From: Chlorobiota bacterium
GTDB lineage: Bacteria > Bacteroidota > Ignavibacteria > Kapaibacteriales > NICIL-2
Reading direction: 5' to 3'
Assembly: GCA_026415505.1 (NCBI GenBank)
Contig: JAOAGY010000032.1
Location: forward strand, 186,001-250,000
DNA length: 64,000 nt
The notes beneath the pieces were generated by a model. The model did no database searches. It saw only the letters and a program-made list of their open reading frames with translations, and was not told the DNA's origin. The position numbers and the translations under genes were made by a program. The first letter of the stretch is position 1. The number at the start of each line of letters is the position of its first letter. Shown here in pieces: positions 52,576-61,723 of the stretch.

Positions 52576-54981
52576 CTATGTGCTGCGTTCGGATGCTGGC
52601 ACTGTCGCAGTGGCGAGTGACTCGGTCTCAGGACTCGTCGTTCGAGTAGCAGCAGAAGTAGGGGCTGAAGCTTTAGTGCTGCGGAAGGAACGTACGGTGC
52701 TCAGGAAAACCCCTGCAAGTGTAACCAAGAATCCACACCAAACAAGATTGATCATCGGTTTGAGAGAAACATCCACGACGAGTACTTGCCGAGTTGCATC
52801 GGTTCTGCCGGGATCGTCGAATCGGATTACCGCGGTCGAGCGCTCTGGTTGATCAGGATTTCGTTGAATGCGAACAAGCGACATTGGAAACGGAACCCCA
52901 GTGATCGAAACAGTTCGCGGCACAAACGTTCGACCATCGAAGAACGTGTAGAGCGTAGTATCGAGCATTCTACCATTGCGCGATGTCAGCCGAACACGGA
53001 CGCCGAGCTGCAAGGCGCCAGCGACATCGCTCATTTGTGCTTTGCTCATGTCGAATGCCACCAACTCGATTGTCCAGTTCGTATCTGCGGGAACACGCGC
53101 AGTCTCGTGCTTGGTCAGCGTCAGCGAGGAAGACGATTCTTCGATATCGAGAGCCTTCGGGGCGATATACACATCCCCACTCAAACTGCGGACGATGCCT
53201 GGTTCGAGAAATGGTGCTTGGCGTTGATTGAAGTCGCTGAAGTACACGACTGGGTAGGCGTAGTGTCGTTTAGTGCCTTGTTCGACGGCGACGACGTAGC
53301 GATACTTTTCGCGATCGGACAAATGCGTTTCGATTTGGTGCTTGCCGAGTAGCGTGAAAGTGTAGCCGAGAACTGATGCACTTTTGCCCTCGATCAGCCG
53401 GACATGGACAGGATCGGGCTGACGAGATAGTAGCACAATGCCGATTACGAGGATGGCTAACCCGACGTGAGAAACGAATGCACCGACTGCGATAAACTTC
53501 TTGGAAGCGATGAGCCGGACTATTTGTCGTCCGTTTATCGCTATCGCAATAAGAGCGCCCAGGGAGAGAGCTGCTCCGCCAATCGTCGCGATGATCCCTG
53601 TCGCCAGTCCGATTCCCACCAGGCACAACGAGAGCAGCACGAAGCGGAGAAATTCGCCTGTGAATTTACGCGTATCGGTCGAAGACCATGATGCCACAAG
53701 CGACAATCCATTGATGAGCAGCAACGCCGCTGTCAGTGGGATGTGAGCTTTATTGTAGAATGTTGCCTCGATCGCTACTTTCGGTTTTCCGATAATTTCA
53801 GCAACGATTGGGTAGCTCGTGCCGAGCAACACCACTACGGCGCTTGTTACCAGGCATATTGCACCGAGCGCGAGGATGAACTCACGGGATGTAATCGCAA
53901 ACGATTTCACTTGCTGGGTAGAAGCACTCATTTCCCGAAAACGCATGCTTAGTAAGCCCAGACCGAGTACAAGGAAGCTGCTAAGGAACAGCAGCAGGAG
54001 CACATAGACGAAATAGCCTGGTTCGACAAAGGAGTGAACCGACGTATCGCCGAGAACACCGCTTCGAGTCAGGAACGTCGAATAGAGCACCGCCGCAAAT
54101 GCTGCGATCGCTAACAAGAAGTTTGTGCGTACCAGTCCTTTCGTTCGTCGTTGAATGATCGTTGTGTGAAGCAAGGCTACAACGAAAAGCCACGGCACAA
54201 GAGATGAATTCTCCACGGGATCCCATGCCCAGAATCCACCCCATCCGAGTGTCTCGTATGCCCATAGACCTCCGAGGACGATGCCGATACCGAGAACGAA
54301 GGTCGCTGCAAGCAACCAGGGTTGCGCGATACGAGTCCATTCGTGATACCGGCGACGCCAGAGTCCAGCCATTGCGATGGCAAATGGTGCCGATACCATC
54401 GCAAATCCGCTGAACAACATCGGCGGATGAATCATGACCCAATAATTCTGCAGGACCGGGTTCAGTCCGCGACCGTTGTAACGTGTTGGGTCGTTTCGGA
54501 GGGCTTCGATGAACTCCCGTGTCGTGCCGTCTTGCGCATAGGTCTCCCACAAGTAGGCGAAGGGATTCTTCGCGGTCAACATCAATGCCAAGAACACTAA
54601 GATCAACGAAAAGAACGCCATTGTTTCAGCTTCGATAGCGCGCCGCTTGCTGTATTCGATGACAGCAACGCCGACAATCGCTGTCAGCAGGGTCCACAGC
54701 AGAAAGCTTCCTTCTTGACCGGAGTAGAACGCTGCGTACAGGAATGGTGGATCGAGCTGCCGTGATGAGTACGACTGGACGTAAGTATAGTCGAAGTTGT
54801 GAGTCGCAATGTGATATAGGAGCAGCCCAGAGATCGCGGCAATCAGCGCGACCGAAGCGACATACAGTTTGCGTGTGAATGCGATCACTGCTTGATTGTG
54901 TTTGATCGAGGCATACCAATAGCCGATCGCGATTGCTACGGTGAATCCCAAGTACATGTGTACGAGAAACTGCCCTAACAT
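52576..54981 (-). CDS. ccmF: Cytochrome c maturation heme lyase component CcmF
   Basis: An 801-residue polytopic membrane protein of the CcmF family, which transfers heme from CcmE to apocytochrome c. The tryptophan-rich heme-handling motif is WGGFWAWDPVENSSLVPW. Flanking helices carry conserved His residues, for example VMIHPPMLFSGF. The C-terminal third is a periplasmic beta-rich domain followed by a last helix and a Thr/Ser/Ala-rich tail. It begins four bases after ccmE, in the order ccmC-ccmD-ccmE-ccmF. ccmA, ccmB, ccmG and ccmH are not in the window. Confidence 0.94.
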   Translation of the reverse strand: MLGQFLVHMYLGFTVAIAIGYWYASIKHNQAVIAFTRKLYVASVALIAAISGLLLYHIATHNFDYTYVQSYSSRQLDPPFLYAAFYSGQEGSFLLWTLLTAIVGVAVIEYSKRRAIEAETMAFFSLILVFLALMLTAKNPFAYLWETYAQDGTTREFIEALRNDPTRYNGRGLNPVLQNYWVMIHPPMLFSGFAMVSAPFAIAMAGLWRRRYHEWTRIAQPWLLAATFVLGIGIVLGGLWAYETLGWGGFWAWDPVENSSLVPWLFVVALLHTTIIQRRTKGLVRTNFLLAIAAFAAVLYSTFLTRSGVLGDTSVHSFVEPGYFVYVLLLLFLSSFLVLGLGLLSMRFREMSASTQQVKSFAITSREFILALGAICLVTSAVVVLLGTSYPIVAEIIGKPKVAIEATFYNKAHIPLTAALLLINGLSLVASWSSTDTRKFTGEFLRFVLLSLCLVGIGLATGIIATIGGAALSLGALIAIAINGRQIVRLIASKKFIAVGAFVSHVGLAILVIGIVLLSRQPDPVHVRLIEGKSASVLGYTFTLLGKHQIETHLSDREKYRYVVAVEQGTKRHYAYPVVYFSDFNQRQAPFLEPGIVRSLSGDVYIAPKALDIEESSSSLTLTKHETARVPADTNWTIELVAFDMSKAQMSDVAGALQLGVRVRLTSRNGRMLDTTLYTFFDGRTFVPRTVSITGVPFPMSLVRIQRNPDQPERSTAVIRFDDPGRTDATRQVLVVDVSLKPMINLVWCGFLVTLAGVFLSTVRSFRSTKASAPTSAATRTTSPETESLATATVPASERST

Positions 54982-54985
54982 AGCG

Positions 54986-55381
54986 CTATTGAGCTTGCGG
55001 GGACATTGCGGAATTACCTTGGTATTTCGATGGGCACTTGGTCAGAATCTCTGATGCATGGAAACGACCAGCTTCGACTCTCCCTCTGACGACGACCGAT
55101 TCAGCCAGCTCGAAGTTGTTCGGCTTAGCGCCATCATATTCGACGCGAATTCGATTGCCGTCCCCATCTTCGAGAACAAATGTGAATGTATTGGTTGCTT
55201 GATCATAGGAGGCGCTATCACGTTCGACCCACTTACCCTTGATTTGCACTTTTTTACCGGTAGTGCGAGCAGTCGCAATAGTAACGTACTGGATTTGCGA
55301 TTCAGAGAGAAGATACGCTGCAGCTCCGACTGCTATAAAAACGACTATCCCACCGACAATGTAGCGCAGCTTTGTTGTCAT
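54986..55381 (-). CDS. ccmE: Heme chaperone CcmE, CxxxY variant
   Basis: A 131-residue membrane-anchored heme chaperone. One N-terminal helix precedes an OB-fold (VQIKGKWV, FVLEDGDGNRIRVEYDG). The C-terminal heme-binding motif is CPSKY, with Cys116 and Tyr120, where classical CcmE has HxxxY. CxxxY-type CcmE is known from archaea and several bacterial groups with the variant System I. The ATG overlaps the ccmD stop as ATGA, and ccmF follows after four bases. Confidence 0.92.
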   Translation of the reverse strand: MTTKLRYIVGGIVVFIAVGAAAYLLSESQIQYVTIATARTTGKKVQIKGKWVERDSASYDQATNTFTFVLEDGDGNRIRVEYDGAKPNNFELAESVVVRGRVEAGRFHASEILTKCPSKYQGNSAMSPQAQ

Positions 55382-55566
55382 GGTGCGGAAGATGAAATGT
55401 CGTTGGGGTTAGAAGACGAACCTTGATTCTGGGTTGTTGTGGTACTATTTTCCAACGTTACAAGGCGTTTGTCGAGTCGCCACAAATACACTGCAATACC
55501 GGTCCAGATCAGCAGTGTAACGATCATGACGATAACATGTGGATGGGCATCAAGATACTCGATCAT
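55378..55566 (-). CDS. ccmD: CcmD-like small membrane protein
   Basis: A 62-residue protein with one membrane helix (VIVMIVTLLIWTGIAVYLW) followed directly by RLDKRLVTLE, the usual CcmD arrangement. The remainder is a Thr/Ser/Asn-rich tail. CcmD helps release holo-CcmE from the CcmABC complex. It overlaps both neighbours by four bases (ccmC stop and ccmE start), so its place in the operon supports the call. The frame continues upstream inside ccmC; ATG 55566 is the proper start. Confidence 0.8.
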   Translation of the reverse strand: MIEYLDAHPHVIVMIVTLLIWTGIAVYLWRLDKRLVTLENSTTTTQNQGSSSNPNDISSSAP

Positions 55567-56591
55567 GTCTCGCTTCCGAGTTGGTGGTAACGGTAACGAT
55601 TGTAGCGGGCGACGACATTCAGCATCCATGTAAAAAACAGTGTGATGCCGGCGAGCATGATGCTGAAAACCATAGCCTTCGTCAGATCGAGTGCATCCTG
55701 CTCCGGGCTGAGGATCGGACCAATGTTGACGTCGTCTCTTGAACCAGGATGCAAGCTGATAGTTATCCGAGGAACGATAAAAATCAAAAACACAGCAGCA
55801 ACAGCGGCGACGACAGCATATGTCGCTGCGACGCGCTTTCGCATGTCGCCTTTGACGTTAGAGCGAAGCACGAAGTATGCGGCATAGATCGCAAGTAGCA
55901 ACAAGACCGACAATTCGCGGGAATCCCAGTTGAAAAAGTGACCCCAATTGAACTTAGCCCACACTGCCCCACTGGCGTATGCGAGTGCAGTAAACAACGT
56001 TCCGATGCTCGCGGAAGAAAGTGCAATGATGTCGTATTCCTCCTTCTTACGACGAAGGTACAGAATCGAGTAGAGCATCGTCACTATGTATGCAAAAAAA
56101 CCTGTCCACGCCGCAGGTACATGGAAGAAAATGATGCGAGCTTTCTCGCCGAGTGCAGGAATGTGCGGTAGCATTATTCGTGGAGCGCTTTCCAAAGCGG
56201 TGATATCGTAGAGCGAGTGAGTGATTAGTCGTGTGTGTAGTAGTAGGTTATGATGATTTGATTGTGCCATAACAGTTTTGATCATTTCATTACTCCCTCT
56301 GCAAATTACCGCATGCCCCGCTATATCTCGACATTCGAGGTCTGTACTATCTATTTGCCGTACTCCACCAACAGGGATCAGCACCGTAAACGCTGCTCCC
56401 CTGTTGAATTTCGCTTCCGTTGCCGCGTCGCTGAATGTTCCGACGATCGGCGGGAAAAGACCGAAAACAATACCGACGGCAACTGCTCCCCACGCCAGTA
56501 TGGCACGAAGTGCTGAGCGCTGCAGAATACCCTTCCCAAATCCAACAGCGATTGCGACGCCGAGTGCTGAGACATAGAAAAGGTACTTCAT
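55563..56591 (-). CDS. ccmC: Heme exporter/heme-handling protein CcmC, with long N-terminal extension
   Basis: A 342-residue membrane protein of the CcmC/CcsA family, which delivers heme to CcmE. The heme-handling motif is WGHFFNWDSRELSVLLL, preceded by FFHVPAAWTGFFAYIV. CcmC is usually about 230-250 residues. Here ~95 extra residues precede the core: two hydrophobic segments near residues 1-50, then a soluble stretch of about 80 residues with ECRDIAGHAVICRG and NHHNLLLHTRLITH. The ATG at 56591 overlaps the aminotransferase stop as ATGA. The extension could be a periplasmic domain replacing a missing partner; that is inference. Confidence 0.87.
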   Translation of the reverse strand: MKYLFYVSALGVAIAVGFGKGILQRSALRAILAWGAVAVGIVFGLFPPIVGTFSDAATEAKFNRGAAFTVLIPVGGVRQIDSTDLECRDIAGHAVICRGSNEMIKTVMAQSNHHNLLLHTRLITHSLYDITALESAPRIMLPHIPALGEKARIIFFHVPAAWTGFFAYIVTMLYSILYLRRKKEEYDIIALSSASIGTLFTALAYASGAVWAKFNWGHFFNWDSRELSVLLLLAIYAAYFVLRSNVKGDMRKRVAATYAVVAAVAAVFLIFIVPRITISLHPGSRDDVNIGPILSPEQDALDLTKAMVFSIMLAGITLFFTWMLNVVARYNRYRYHQLGSET

Positions 56592-57772
56592 TTGACTATT
56601 ATTCGCTGTTCGAGCGCAATTTTCATCCTTTCGATAGCGGACTCGATATTCTCGAGCGAATTGGCGTATGAAAACCGTACATATCCCTCGCCGTGTTCGC
56701 CGAAAGCGGTTCCACTCAAACACGCAACGCCGACATCCTCGAGCATCGAGTCAGCAAATTGTTGGGAACTCATGCCGGTTCCTCTCACATTCGGAAAAGC
56801 ATAAAAAGCGCCGCTTGGCATCTGGCACGTAACACCTGGCAAAGAGTTGAGTCCGGCAACTATTGCATTACGACGACGACGGAATTCCTCGACGAAGCGT
56901 TGAACATGTGGCAAGGTGCGATCGCTCAAGGCTTCGATACCCGCTATTTGAGTAAAGCTCGGCGCACAGCTTGTGCAATTGGTTTGCAATCGTGCAACTA
57001 CTTGTGCAAGCGTTGCTGGCATCAATCCATAGCCGAGCCGCCATCCGGTCATAGCGAACGTTTTTGAAAAACCATCCAATACAATGGTCCGCGCTTCAAT
57101 GCCATCGAGTTCGGTGATGCTATGGTATTCGACCCCGTCGTACATGATGCGGGAATAGATCTCATCGGAAAAGATGAGCAGATCGTATTTCTCAGCCAGC
57201 TCCGCGATACTCCGTAGGTCGTCTTGCGTCAAGACGCTCCCAGTCGGATTGTGAGGAGAATTGATGATAATCATTCTCGTTCGAGCGGTGACAAGCGACT
57301 CCAACTCGTCGAGGTCGATGCGAAATTGGTTGACTTCTCGAAGCGGTAGAGGTACAGGCTTAGCACCGAGGAACCGGATAACCGATTCATAAATGGGAAA
57401 ACCCGGATTGGGATAGATCACCTCGTCTCCCGGCTCGATCGTCGCTTGCAAACCATAAAAGATAATTGGCTTGGCGCCTGGTGTTACGACAACGTTCTCG
57501 CTTCGGTATTTCGAGATACCGCGAGTGCGATTGAAATAGTCGGCGATCGCCTCTCGAAGCTGTGGCAACCCAGCCGATGGTCCATAATGCGTCCACCCAT
57601 CGTCCAGCGCTCGCTTGGCTGCTTCAACGATATTCGGAGGCGTATCGAAGTCCGGTTCACCGATTTCGAGATGAACGATCGACTTTCCCTTCGCTTCGAG
57701 TGCACGTGCACGAGCAAGCACCTCGAATGCAGTTTCAGTACCGAGATTGCTGATGCGCGAGGCAATGTACAT
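56588..57772 (-). CDS. Class I PLP-dependent aminotransferase (aspartate-type)
   Basis: A 394-residue fold-type I aminotransferase. Substrate and cofactor motifs include EIGEPDFDTP, NSPHNPTGSV, FSDEIYSRIMYDG and the lysine motif SKTFAMTGWRLGYG with the Schiff-base lysine, then RFSYANS with the carboxylate-binding arginine. It belongs to the bacterial Ib-like aspartate/aromatic group; the amino donor cannot be fixed by eye. The ATG at 57772 gives the normal length. It lies between tsaE (45 bases upstream) and ccmC (overlapping). Confidence 0.9.
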   Translation of the reverse strand: MYIASRISNLGTETAFEVLARARALEAKGKSIVHLEIGEPDFDTPPNIVEAAKRALDDGWTHYGPSAGLPQLREAIADYFNRTRGISKYRSENVVVTPGAKPIIFYGLQATIEPGDEVIYPNPGFPIYESVIRFLGAKPVPLPLREVNQFRIDLDELESLVTARTRMIIINSPHNPTGSVLTQDDLRSIAELAEKYDLLIFSDEIYSRIMYDGVEYHSITELDGIEARTIVLDGFSKTFAMTGWRLGYGLMPATLAQVVARLQTNCTSCAPSFTQIAGIEALSDRTLPHVQRFVEEFRRRRNAIVAGLNSLPGVTCQMPSGAFYAFPNVRGTGMSSQQFADSMLEDVGVACLSGTAFGEHGEGYVRFSYANSLENIESAIERMKIALEQRIIVK

Positions 57773-57817
57773 GTCGTTCAATTGCGATTGTTGGTGTGAT
57801 GATGAAGCAAGAAGCAC

Positions 57818-58294
57818 TCAGTGCACAGCATTGCTCGATAATGCTTGTACAGGCTCGATCGAGATTTGACGACGCTCGTCGTTGCCAGGAAATGTTCGTA
57901 TCGAGACGTGATAGCTCGAACGGACAAGCGACTCTTTGACTTTCTCTGGCCACTCGACAACTTTGATCGCATCGGGCAATGCAAGCCATTCATCCAGACC
58001 GATCGTCCGAAGTTCTTGCTTGTTCTTGAGACGGTAGAGGTCAATGTGAACAATCCTGAGGGGCTCACCCGACGGCATTTTACCTTCATACACGTTGATG
58101 ATCGAGAATGTCGGGCTTGTGACGATGTCAGCAACATGAAAGTAACGGCATATTCCGCGAACGAATTCAGTTTTTCCCGCACCGAGTTCACCACTCAAGG
58201 TTACGATGTCCCCTTTCTCTAACCGCGATGCGAGTTGCGTGCCGATTCGGTGCGTGTCTTCTTCTGATGTGCTCGAATATACTTCAGATTCCAT
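57818..58294 (-). CDS. tsaE: tRNA threonylcarbamoyladenosine biosynthesis ATPase TsaE
   Basis: A 158-residue ATPase required with TsaB, TsaC and TsaD for the t6A37 modification of ANN-reading tRNAs. Walker A is SGELGAGKTEFVRGI; the TSPTFSIINVYEG and HIDLYRL motifs are diagnostic. The C-terminal tail extends slightly beyond the usual domain. It starts 27 bases after porX, on the same strand. Confidence 0.93.
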   Translation of the reverse strand: MESEVYSSTSEEDTHRIGTQLASRLEKGDIVTLSGELGAGKTEFVRGICRYFHVADIVTSPTFSIINVYEGKMPSGEPLRIVHIDLYRLKNKQELRTIGLDEWLALPDAIKVVEWPEKVKESLVRSSYHVSIRTFPGNDERRQISIEPVQALSSNAVH

Positions 58295-58321
58295 CGCTGT
58301 TTCGGTACGTGATAGTAGTGA

Positions 58322-59881
58322 TCATTTCGGATTCAAAATTACGACTGGAAGAATCATCTCTTCGAGCGAAACGCCGCCGTGCTGGAAACTGTCCCGATAC
58401 TTGTTGGCATAGCGATGATAGTCGGTCGGATACACGAAATAGAAATCCTCTTTTGCTAAAACAAGGTTCTCGACCGCCGACCGACGCGGAAGACGATAGC
58501 GCGCAGTATCGTTGACAATAATTGCGCTTTTCTGGTCTGCTTTGACATTCCGACCAAGCTTGTAACGCAGGCATGTCGAAGTTTCTCGGTCGCCGATTAC
58601 CTGAGATGGACGCAAACACCGAATGGCGCCGTGATCGGTTGTGAGTACGACCGTCGTATCCTGCGATGCTAACCCGCGAAGTATGCCCCACAAACTCGAA
58701 TGTTGGAACCACGATCGGGTCAACGAACGATATGCTGCTTCGTCCGGTGCAATCTCACGAAGTATCGCACTATCGCTCCGTGAATGCGCCATCATGTCGA
58801 GTGCACTGACAACGATCGCTGTTAGTTGATTCTGTGCTATGCGATGTATCTCGCTTTCGATTCGTTTGCCGAACTCTGTCTCGTAAATTTTGATGTATTC
58901 GTACTTGCCGTCGAGGGTCACTCCACGCCGCTTGAGGAGTTCGCCGAGTAGTTCTTGCTCATAGAAATTCTGACTCGCCTCGCTATCGCTTTCGTCGGGT
59001 GCCCACTGGGGATAGTAGCGTTCGATGTCGGCTGGATACAGTCCGGCGAACAATGAGTTCCGCGCATAGAGCGTCGCTGTCGGTAGAATCGAGCAGTAAT
59101 AGTGGAGCTGAATCTCGTAGTACTCGCGCAGCAATTGCTCGATCACACTCCACTGATCGAGGCGTAAACAGTCAACCACGATGAATACAACGCGACGATG
59201 ACGCTGGAGATGTGGTATCACGTAACGGTCCACGATGTGCGGGGACATGAGAGGATTACCGTCCTTCGGGCGATCGCTCAGCCACGTTGGATATGTCTGC
59301 TCGATGTAGCGGGCGAACAGACGATTCGCTTGGCGCCATTGGTCCGAAAGAGTTCTATCGAGTCCCACATCCGGATGCTCGTCGAGATCGATGCTCCAAC
59401 TGACAAGCGATCGGTACACCTCGACCCAATCAGCCCAGTTGCGAGCATTGTTCATCGCCTGGTCGAGCTGTGTGAAATCGTGAAGAAACTCCCTCGCTAT
59501 ATGTTGTTCTTGGAGTACGCGTGCGTCGAGGAATTTTTTGCAGGCAGCCAATATTTGCGATGGGCTTATCGGCTTGGTCAAATAGTCGTCAATGCTCCGA
59601 CCGATCGCCTCGTCCATGAGCGACTCTTGTTCGTTCTTGGTAACCATGACGACGGGGCGATGCGGGTCGAGCCGCTTGAGTTGTTGGAGCGTCTCCAAGC
59701 CACTCATCCCGATCATCATCTCGTCGAGGAAGATCAGATCGAAGCGCCGTTGATTTGCCAGCACCAGCGCATCCTCTCCACACGTAGCCGTCTCGACTTC
59801 GTAACCACGACTCCGCAGTACTTGCAGATGTGGCTGAAGGAGCTCGATTTCGTCGTCAACCCAAAGGATGGTACGTTTCAT
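58322..59881 (-). CDS. porX: PorX-type response regulator with PglZ/alkaline-phosphatase-like domain
   Basis: A 519-residue two-domain regulator matching PorX, which controls type IX secretion genes in Porphyromonas and relatives. The receiver has phosphoacceptor Asp53 in FLDEMM, the acidic pair VDDE and Lys103 in LTKPIS. After a helical linker comes an alkaline-phosphatase-superfamily (PglZ) domain with VVDCLRLDQW, the threonine-bearing PTATLYARNSLF and the metal-binding TDHGAIRC. PorX acts as a nucleotide phosphodiesterase and binds the SigP sigma factor in known cases. The ATG at 59881 is preceded by a stem-loop ending three bases before it. No PorY-like kinase adjoins it. Confidence 0.92.
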   Translation of the reverse strand: MKRTILWVDDEIELLQPHLQVLRSRGYEVETATCGEDALVLANQRRFDLIFLDEMMIGMSGLETLQQLKRLDPHRPVVMVTKNEQESLMDEAIGRSIDDYLTKPISPSQILAACKKFLDARVLQEQHIAREFLHDFTQLDQAMNNARNWADWVEVYRSLVSWSIDLDEHPDVGLDRTLSDQWRQANRLFARYIEQTYPTWLSDRPKDGNPLMSPHIVDRYVIPHLQRHRRVVFIVVDCLRLDQWSVIEQLLREYYEIQLHYYCSILPTATLYARNSLFAGLYPADIERYYPQWAPDESDSEASQNFYEQELLGELLKRRGVTLDGKYEYIKIYETEFGKRIESEIHRIAQNQLTAIVVSALDMMAHSRSDSAILREIAPDEAAYRSLTRSWFQHSSLWGILRGLASQDTTVVLTTDHGAIRCLRPSQVIGDRETSTCLRYKLGRNVKADQKSAIIVNDTARYRLPRRSAVENLVLAKEDFYFVYPTDYHRYANKYRDSFQHGGVSLEEMILPVVILNPK

Positions 59882-59883
59882 TC

Positions 59884-59929
59884 GAACACTCGGGATCGTT
59901 TCGTACAACAGAACGATCGATCAGTGTTC
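59884..59929 (-). promoter_or_regulatory. Long stem-loop immediately upstream of the porX start
   Basis: Outer arms GAACACT (59884-59890) and AGTGTTC (59923-59929) are exact complements. Inside them GATCGTT (59894-59900) and AACGATC (59912-59918) also pair exactly, with a 3/4-base internal bulge and an 11-base loop. On the minus strand the structure ends three bases before the porX ATG and would cover the ribosome binding region. It may control porX translation, or terminate the acyl-CoA carboxylase transcript, though no U-tract follows. Confidence 0.5.
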
Positions 59930-59952
59930 TTGTTGTCTCCGCAACTGCAGCT

Positions 59953-61617
59953 TCACGTTTGTATGACGCCGACACTCCAGCGAGGGATTTGGTCATTGTG
60001 ACTTGCCACTGCGATTCCTTGTGAGACGACTCGCCGAATCTCTTGCGGAGCAATGATACCGTCAACCCACATCCGCGATGCTGCATAGAGCGGGGACATC
60101 GTCGCCTCGTATCGCCGCTGGATTTCATCGAGCAGACGTTGCCGCTCGGCGTCGTCGAGGTGTTTTCCCTCTCGCTCGAGGGCAGCGAGCCGCAACGTCA
60201 GCAGTGTTCTCGATGCTTGTTGTCCGCCCATGACGGCAATTTGCGCTGTCGGCAAAGCCATGATCAGTCGCGGGTCGTAGGCTTTCCCGCACATTGCATA
60301 GTTGCCTGCACCGAAGCTATTGCCGACGATGACAGTGAATTTCGGCACAACTGAGTTGGCAACTGCGTTGACCATTTTTGCGCCGTCCTTGATAATTCCC
60401 CCTTGTTCGGCACGAGTACCGACCATGAAACCCGTGACGTCTTGCAGGAACACCAGCGGAATGTTACGCTGATTGCAGTTCATGATGAACCGAGCTGCTT
60501 TGTCTGCACTATCGGAGTAAATGACGCCGCCGACTTGCATCTCTCCTCGACCGTTACGAACGATCTGTCGGTTGTTCGCGACTATCCCCACCGCCCAACC
60601 ATCAATGCGCCCGTAGCCACAAATGATCGTTTTGCCGTATCCCGCTTTGTACTCGTCGAACATAGAGTCATCGAGGATACGAGCCAATAGTTGATACGTA
60701 TCGTACGGTCGTGTTCGGTCGCGCGGGATAATACCCCACAGCTCGTCATCGTCGAAGGCAGGTGGCGCTGGCGCTACACGGTCGAAAATGTTTTTCCGCC
60801 CCTTCGTCGGCGCAAATTTCGACACGAGCGAGCGAATTAGCTCGATCGCTTCACGATCGCTGGAGACAGCATAATCGGTCACCCCGCTGATCGTCGAATG
60901 CATCGTCGCACCACCGAGCTGTTCAATGTCCGCTTTTTCACCGATTGCTGCTTCGACGAGCGCAGGACCAGCCAAGAACACGTACCCCGATTTTTCGACG
61001 ATGATTGCTTCGTCGCTCATGATCGGCAAATACGCTCCACCAGCAACACATGGTCCCATGATCGCCGCAATCTGCGGTACACCGAGCGACGATAGAATTG
61101 CATTGTTGCGAAACTGCCGCCCGAAATGTTCTTTGTCGGGGAATATCTCGTCCTGCATCGGCAGGTACACTCCAGCGCTATCGACCAAGTACACTATCGG
61201 CAAACGATTTTCGATAGCGATTTCTTGAGCGCGGAGATTTTTCTTAGCCGTCATGGGGAACCATGCGCCGGCTTTGACGGTGGCATCACCGGCAACGACG
61301 ATGCAGTCTCGACCCGAAATTCTGCCGATAACGACAATCACCCCCGCGCTCGGGCAGCCGCCATCCTCTGCGTACATACCGTGCGCAGCATAGAGTCCGA
61401 TTTCAAGCGGTTGACAATCACTGTCGAGCAAGGCGGCAATTCTCTCACGAGCAGTTAGCTTCCCTTTCGCTTTGTGTCGCTCGATTGCTGCGGCACCGCC
61501 ACCGAGTTTTATCTGTTCGGCAACTGCGGTCAGCACGCGATGGAGGTTCTTGTTGTGATCGTAGTTCCGTTCGAATTCGAGATCTCGTTCGATGCGAGAA
61601 CCTATACGTCGAGCCAT
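59953..61617 (-). CDS. Acyl-CoA carboxylase beta subunit
   Basis: A 554-residue carboxyltransferase beta subunit of biotin-dependent acyl-CoA carboxylases, of the propionyl/methylcrotonyl-CoA type. Markers include KLTARERIAALLD, MGPCVAGGAYLPIMSDE, VFLQDVTGFMVGTRAEQGG, GNSFGAGNYAMCGKAY and a C-terminal DGIIAPQEIRR. The acyl specificity cannot be read: the oxyanion motifs fit methylcrotonyl- or geranyl-CoA carboxylases closely, while the methylmalonyl-CoA mutase nearby favours propionyl-CoA. The biotinylated alpha subunit is not in the window. A TAACTTTG element lies upstream at 61704-61711. Confidence 0.9.
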   Translation of the reverse strand: MARRIGSRIERDLEFERNYDHNKNLHRVLTAVAEQIKLGGGAAAIERHKAKGKLTARERIAALLDSDCQPLEIGLYAAHGMYAEDGGCPSAGVIVVIGRISGRDCIVVAGDATVKAGAWFPMTAKKNLRAQEIAIENRLPIVYLVDSAGVYLPMQDEIFPDKEHFGRQFRNNAILSSLGVPQIAAIMGPCVAGGAYLPIMSDEAIIVEKSGYVFLAGPALVEAAIGEKADIEQLGGATMHSTISGVTDYAVSSDREAIELIRSLVSKFAPTKGRKNIFDRVAPAPPAFDDDELWGIIPRDRTRPYDTYQLLARILDDSMFDEYKAGYGKTIICGYGRIDGWAVGIVANNRQIVRNGRGEMQVGGVIYSDSADKAARFIMNCNQRNIPLVFLQDVTGFMVGTRAEQGGIIKDGAKMVNAVANSVVPKFTVIVGNSFGAGNYAMCGKAYDPRLIMALPTAQIAVMGGQQASRTLLTLRLAALEREGKHLDDAERQRLLDEIQRRYEATMSPLYAASRMWVDGIIAPQEIRRVVSQGIAVASHNDQIPRWSVGVIQT

Positions 61618-61703
61618 ATTCGAACACAATCGGGGTGATGGTTCAACCTTTGCTGCGCAGCCGCATGGATGCCGGCGTGCTGAATGGGAAGCATCTGTGA
61701 CAG

Positions 61704-61711
61704 CAAAGTTA
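61704..61711 (-). promoter_or_regulatory. Candidate -7 promoter element for the acyl-CoA carboxylase gene
   Basis: The minus strand reads TAACTTTG, a perfect TAnnTTTG match, in the 106-base gap after the acyl-CoA ligase gene. The leader to the ATG at 61617 would be about 80 bases, longer than for most other candidates here. Confidence 0.35.
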
Positions 61712-61723
61712 GACAGTCATGGG

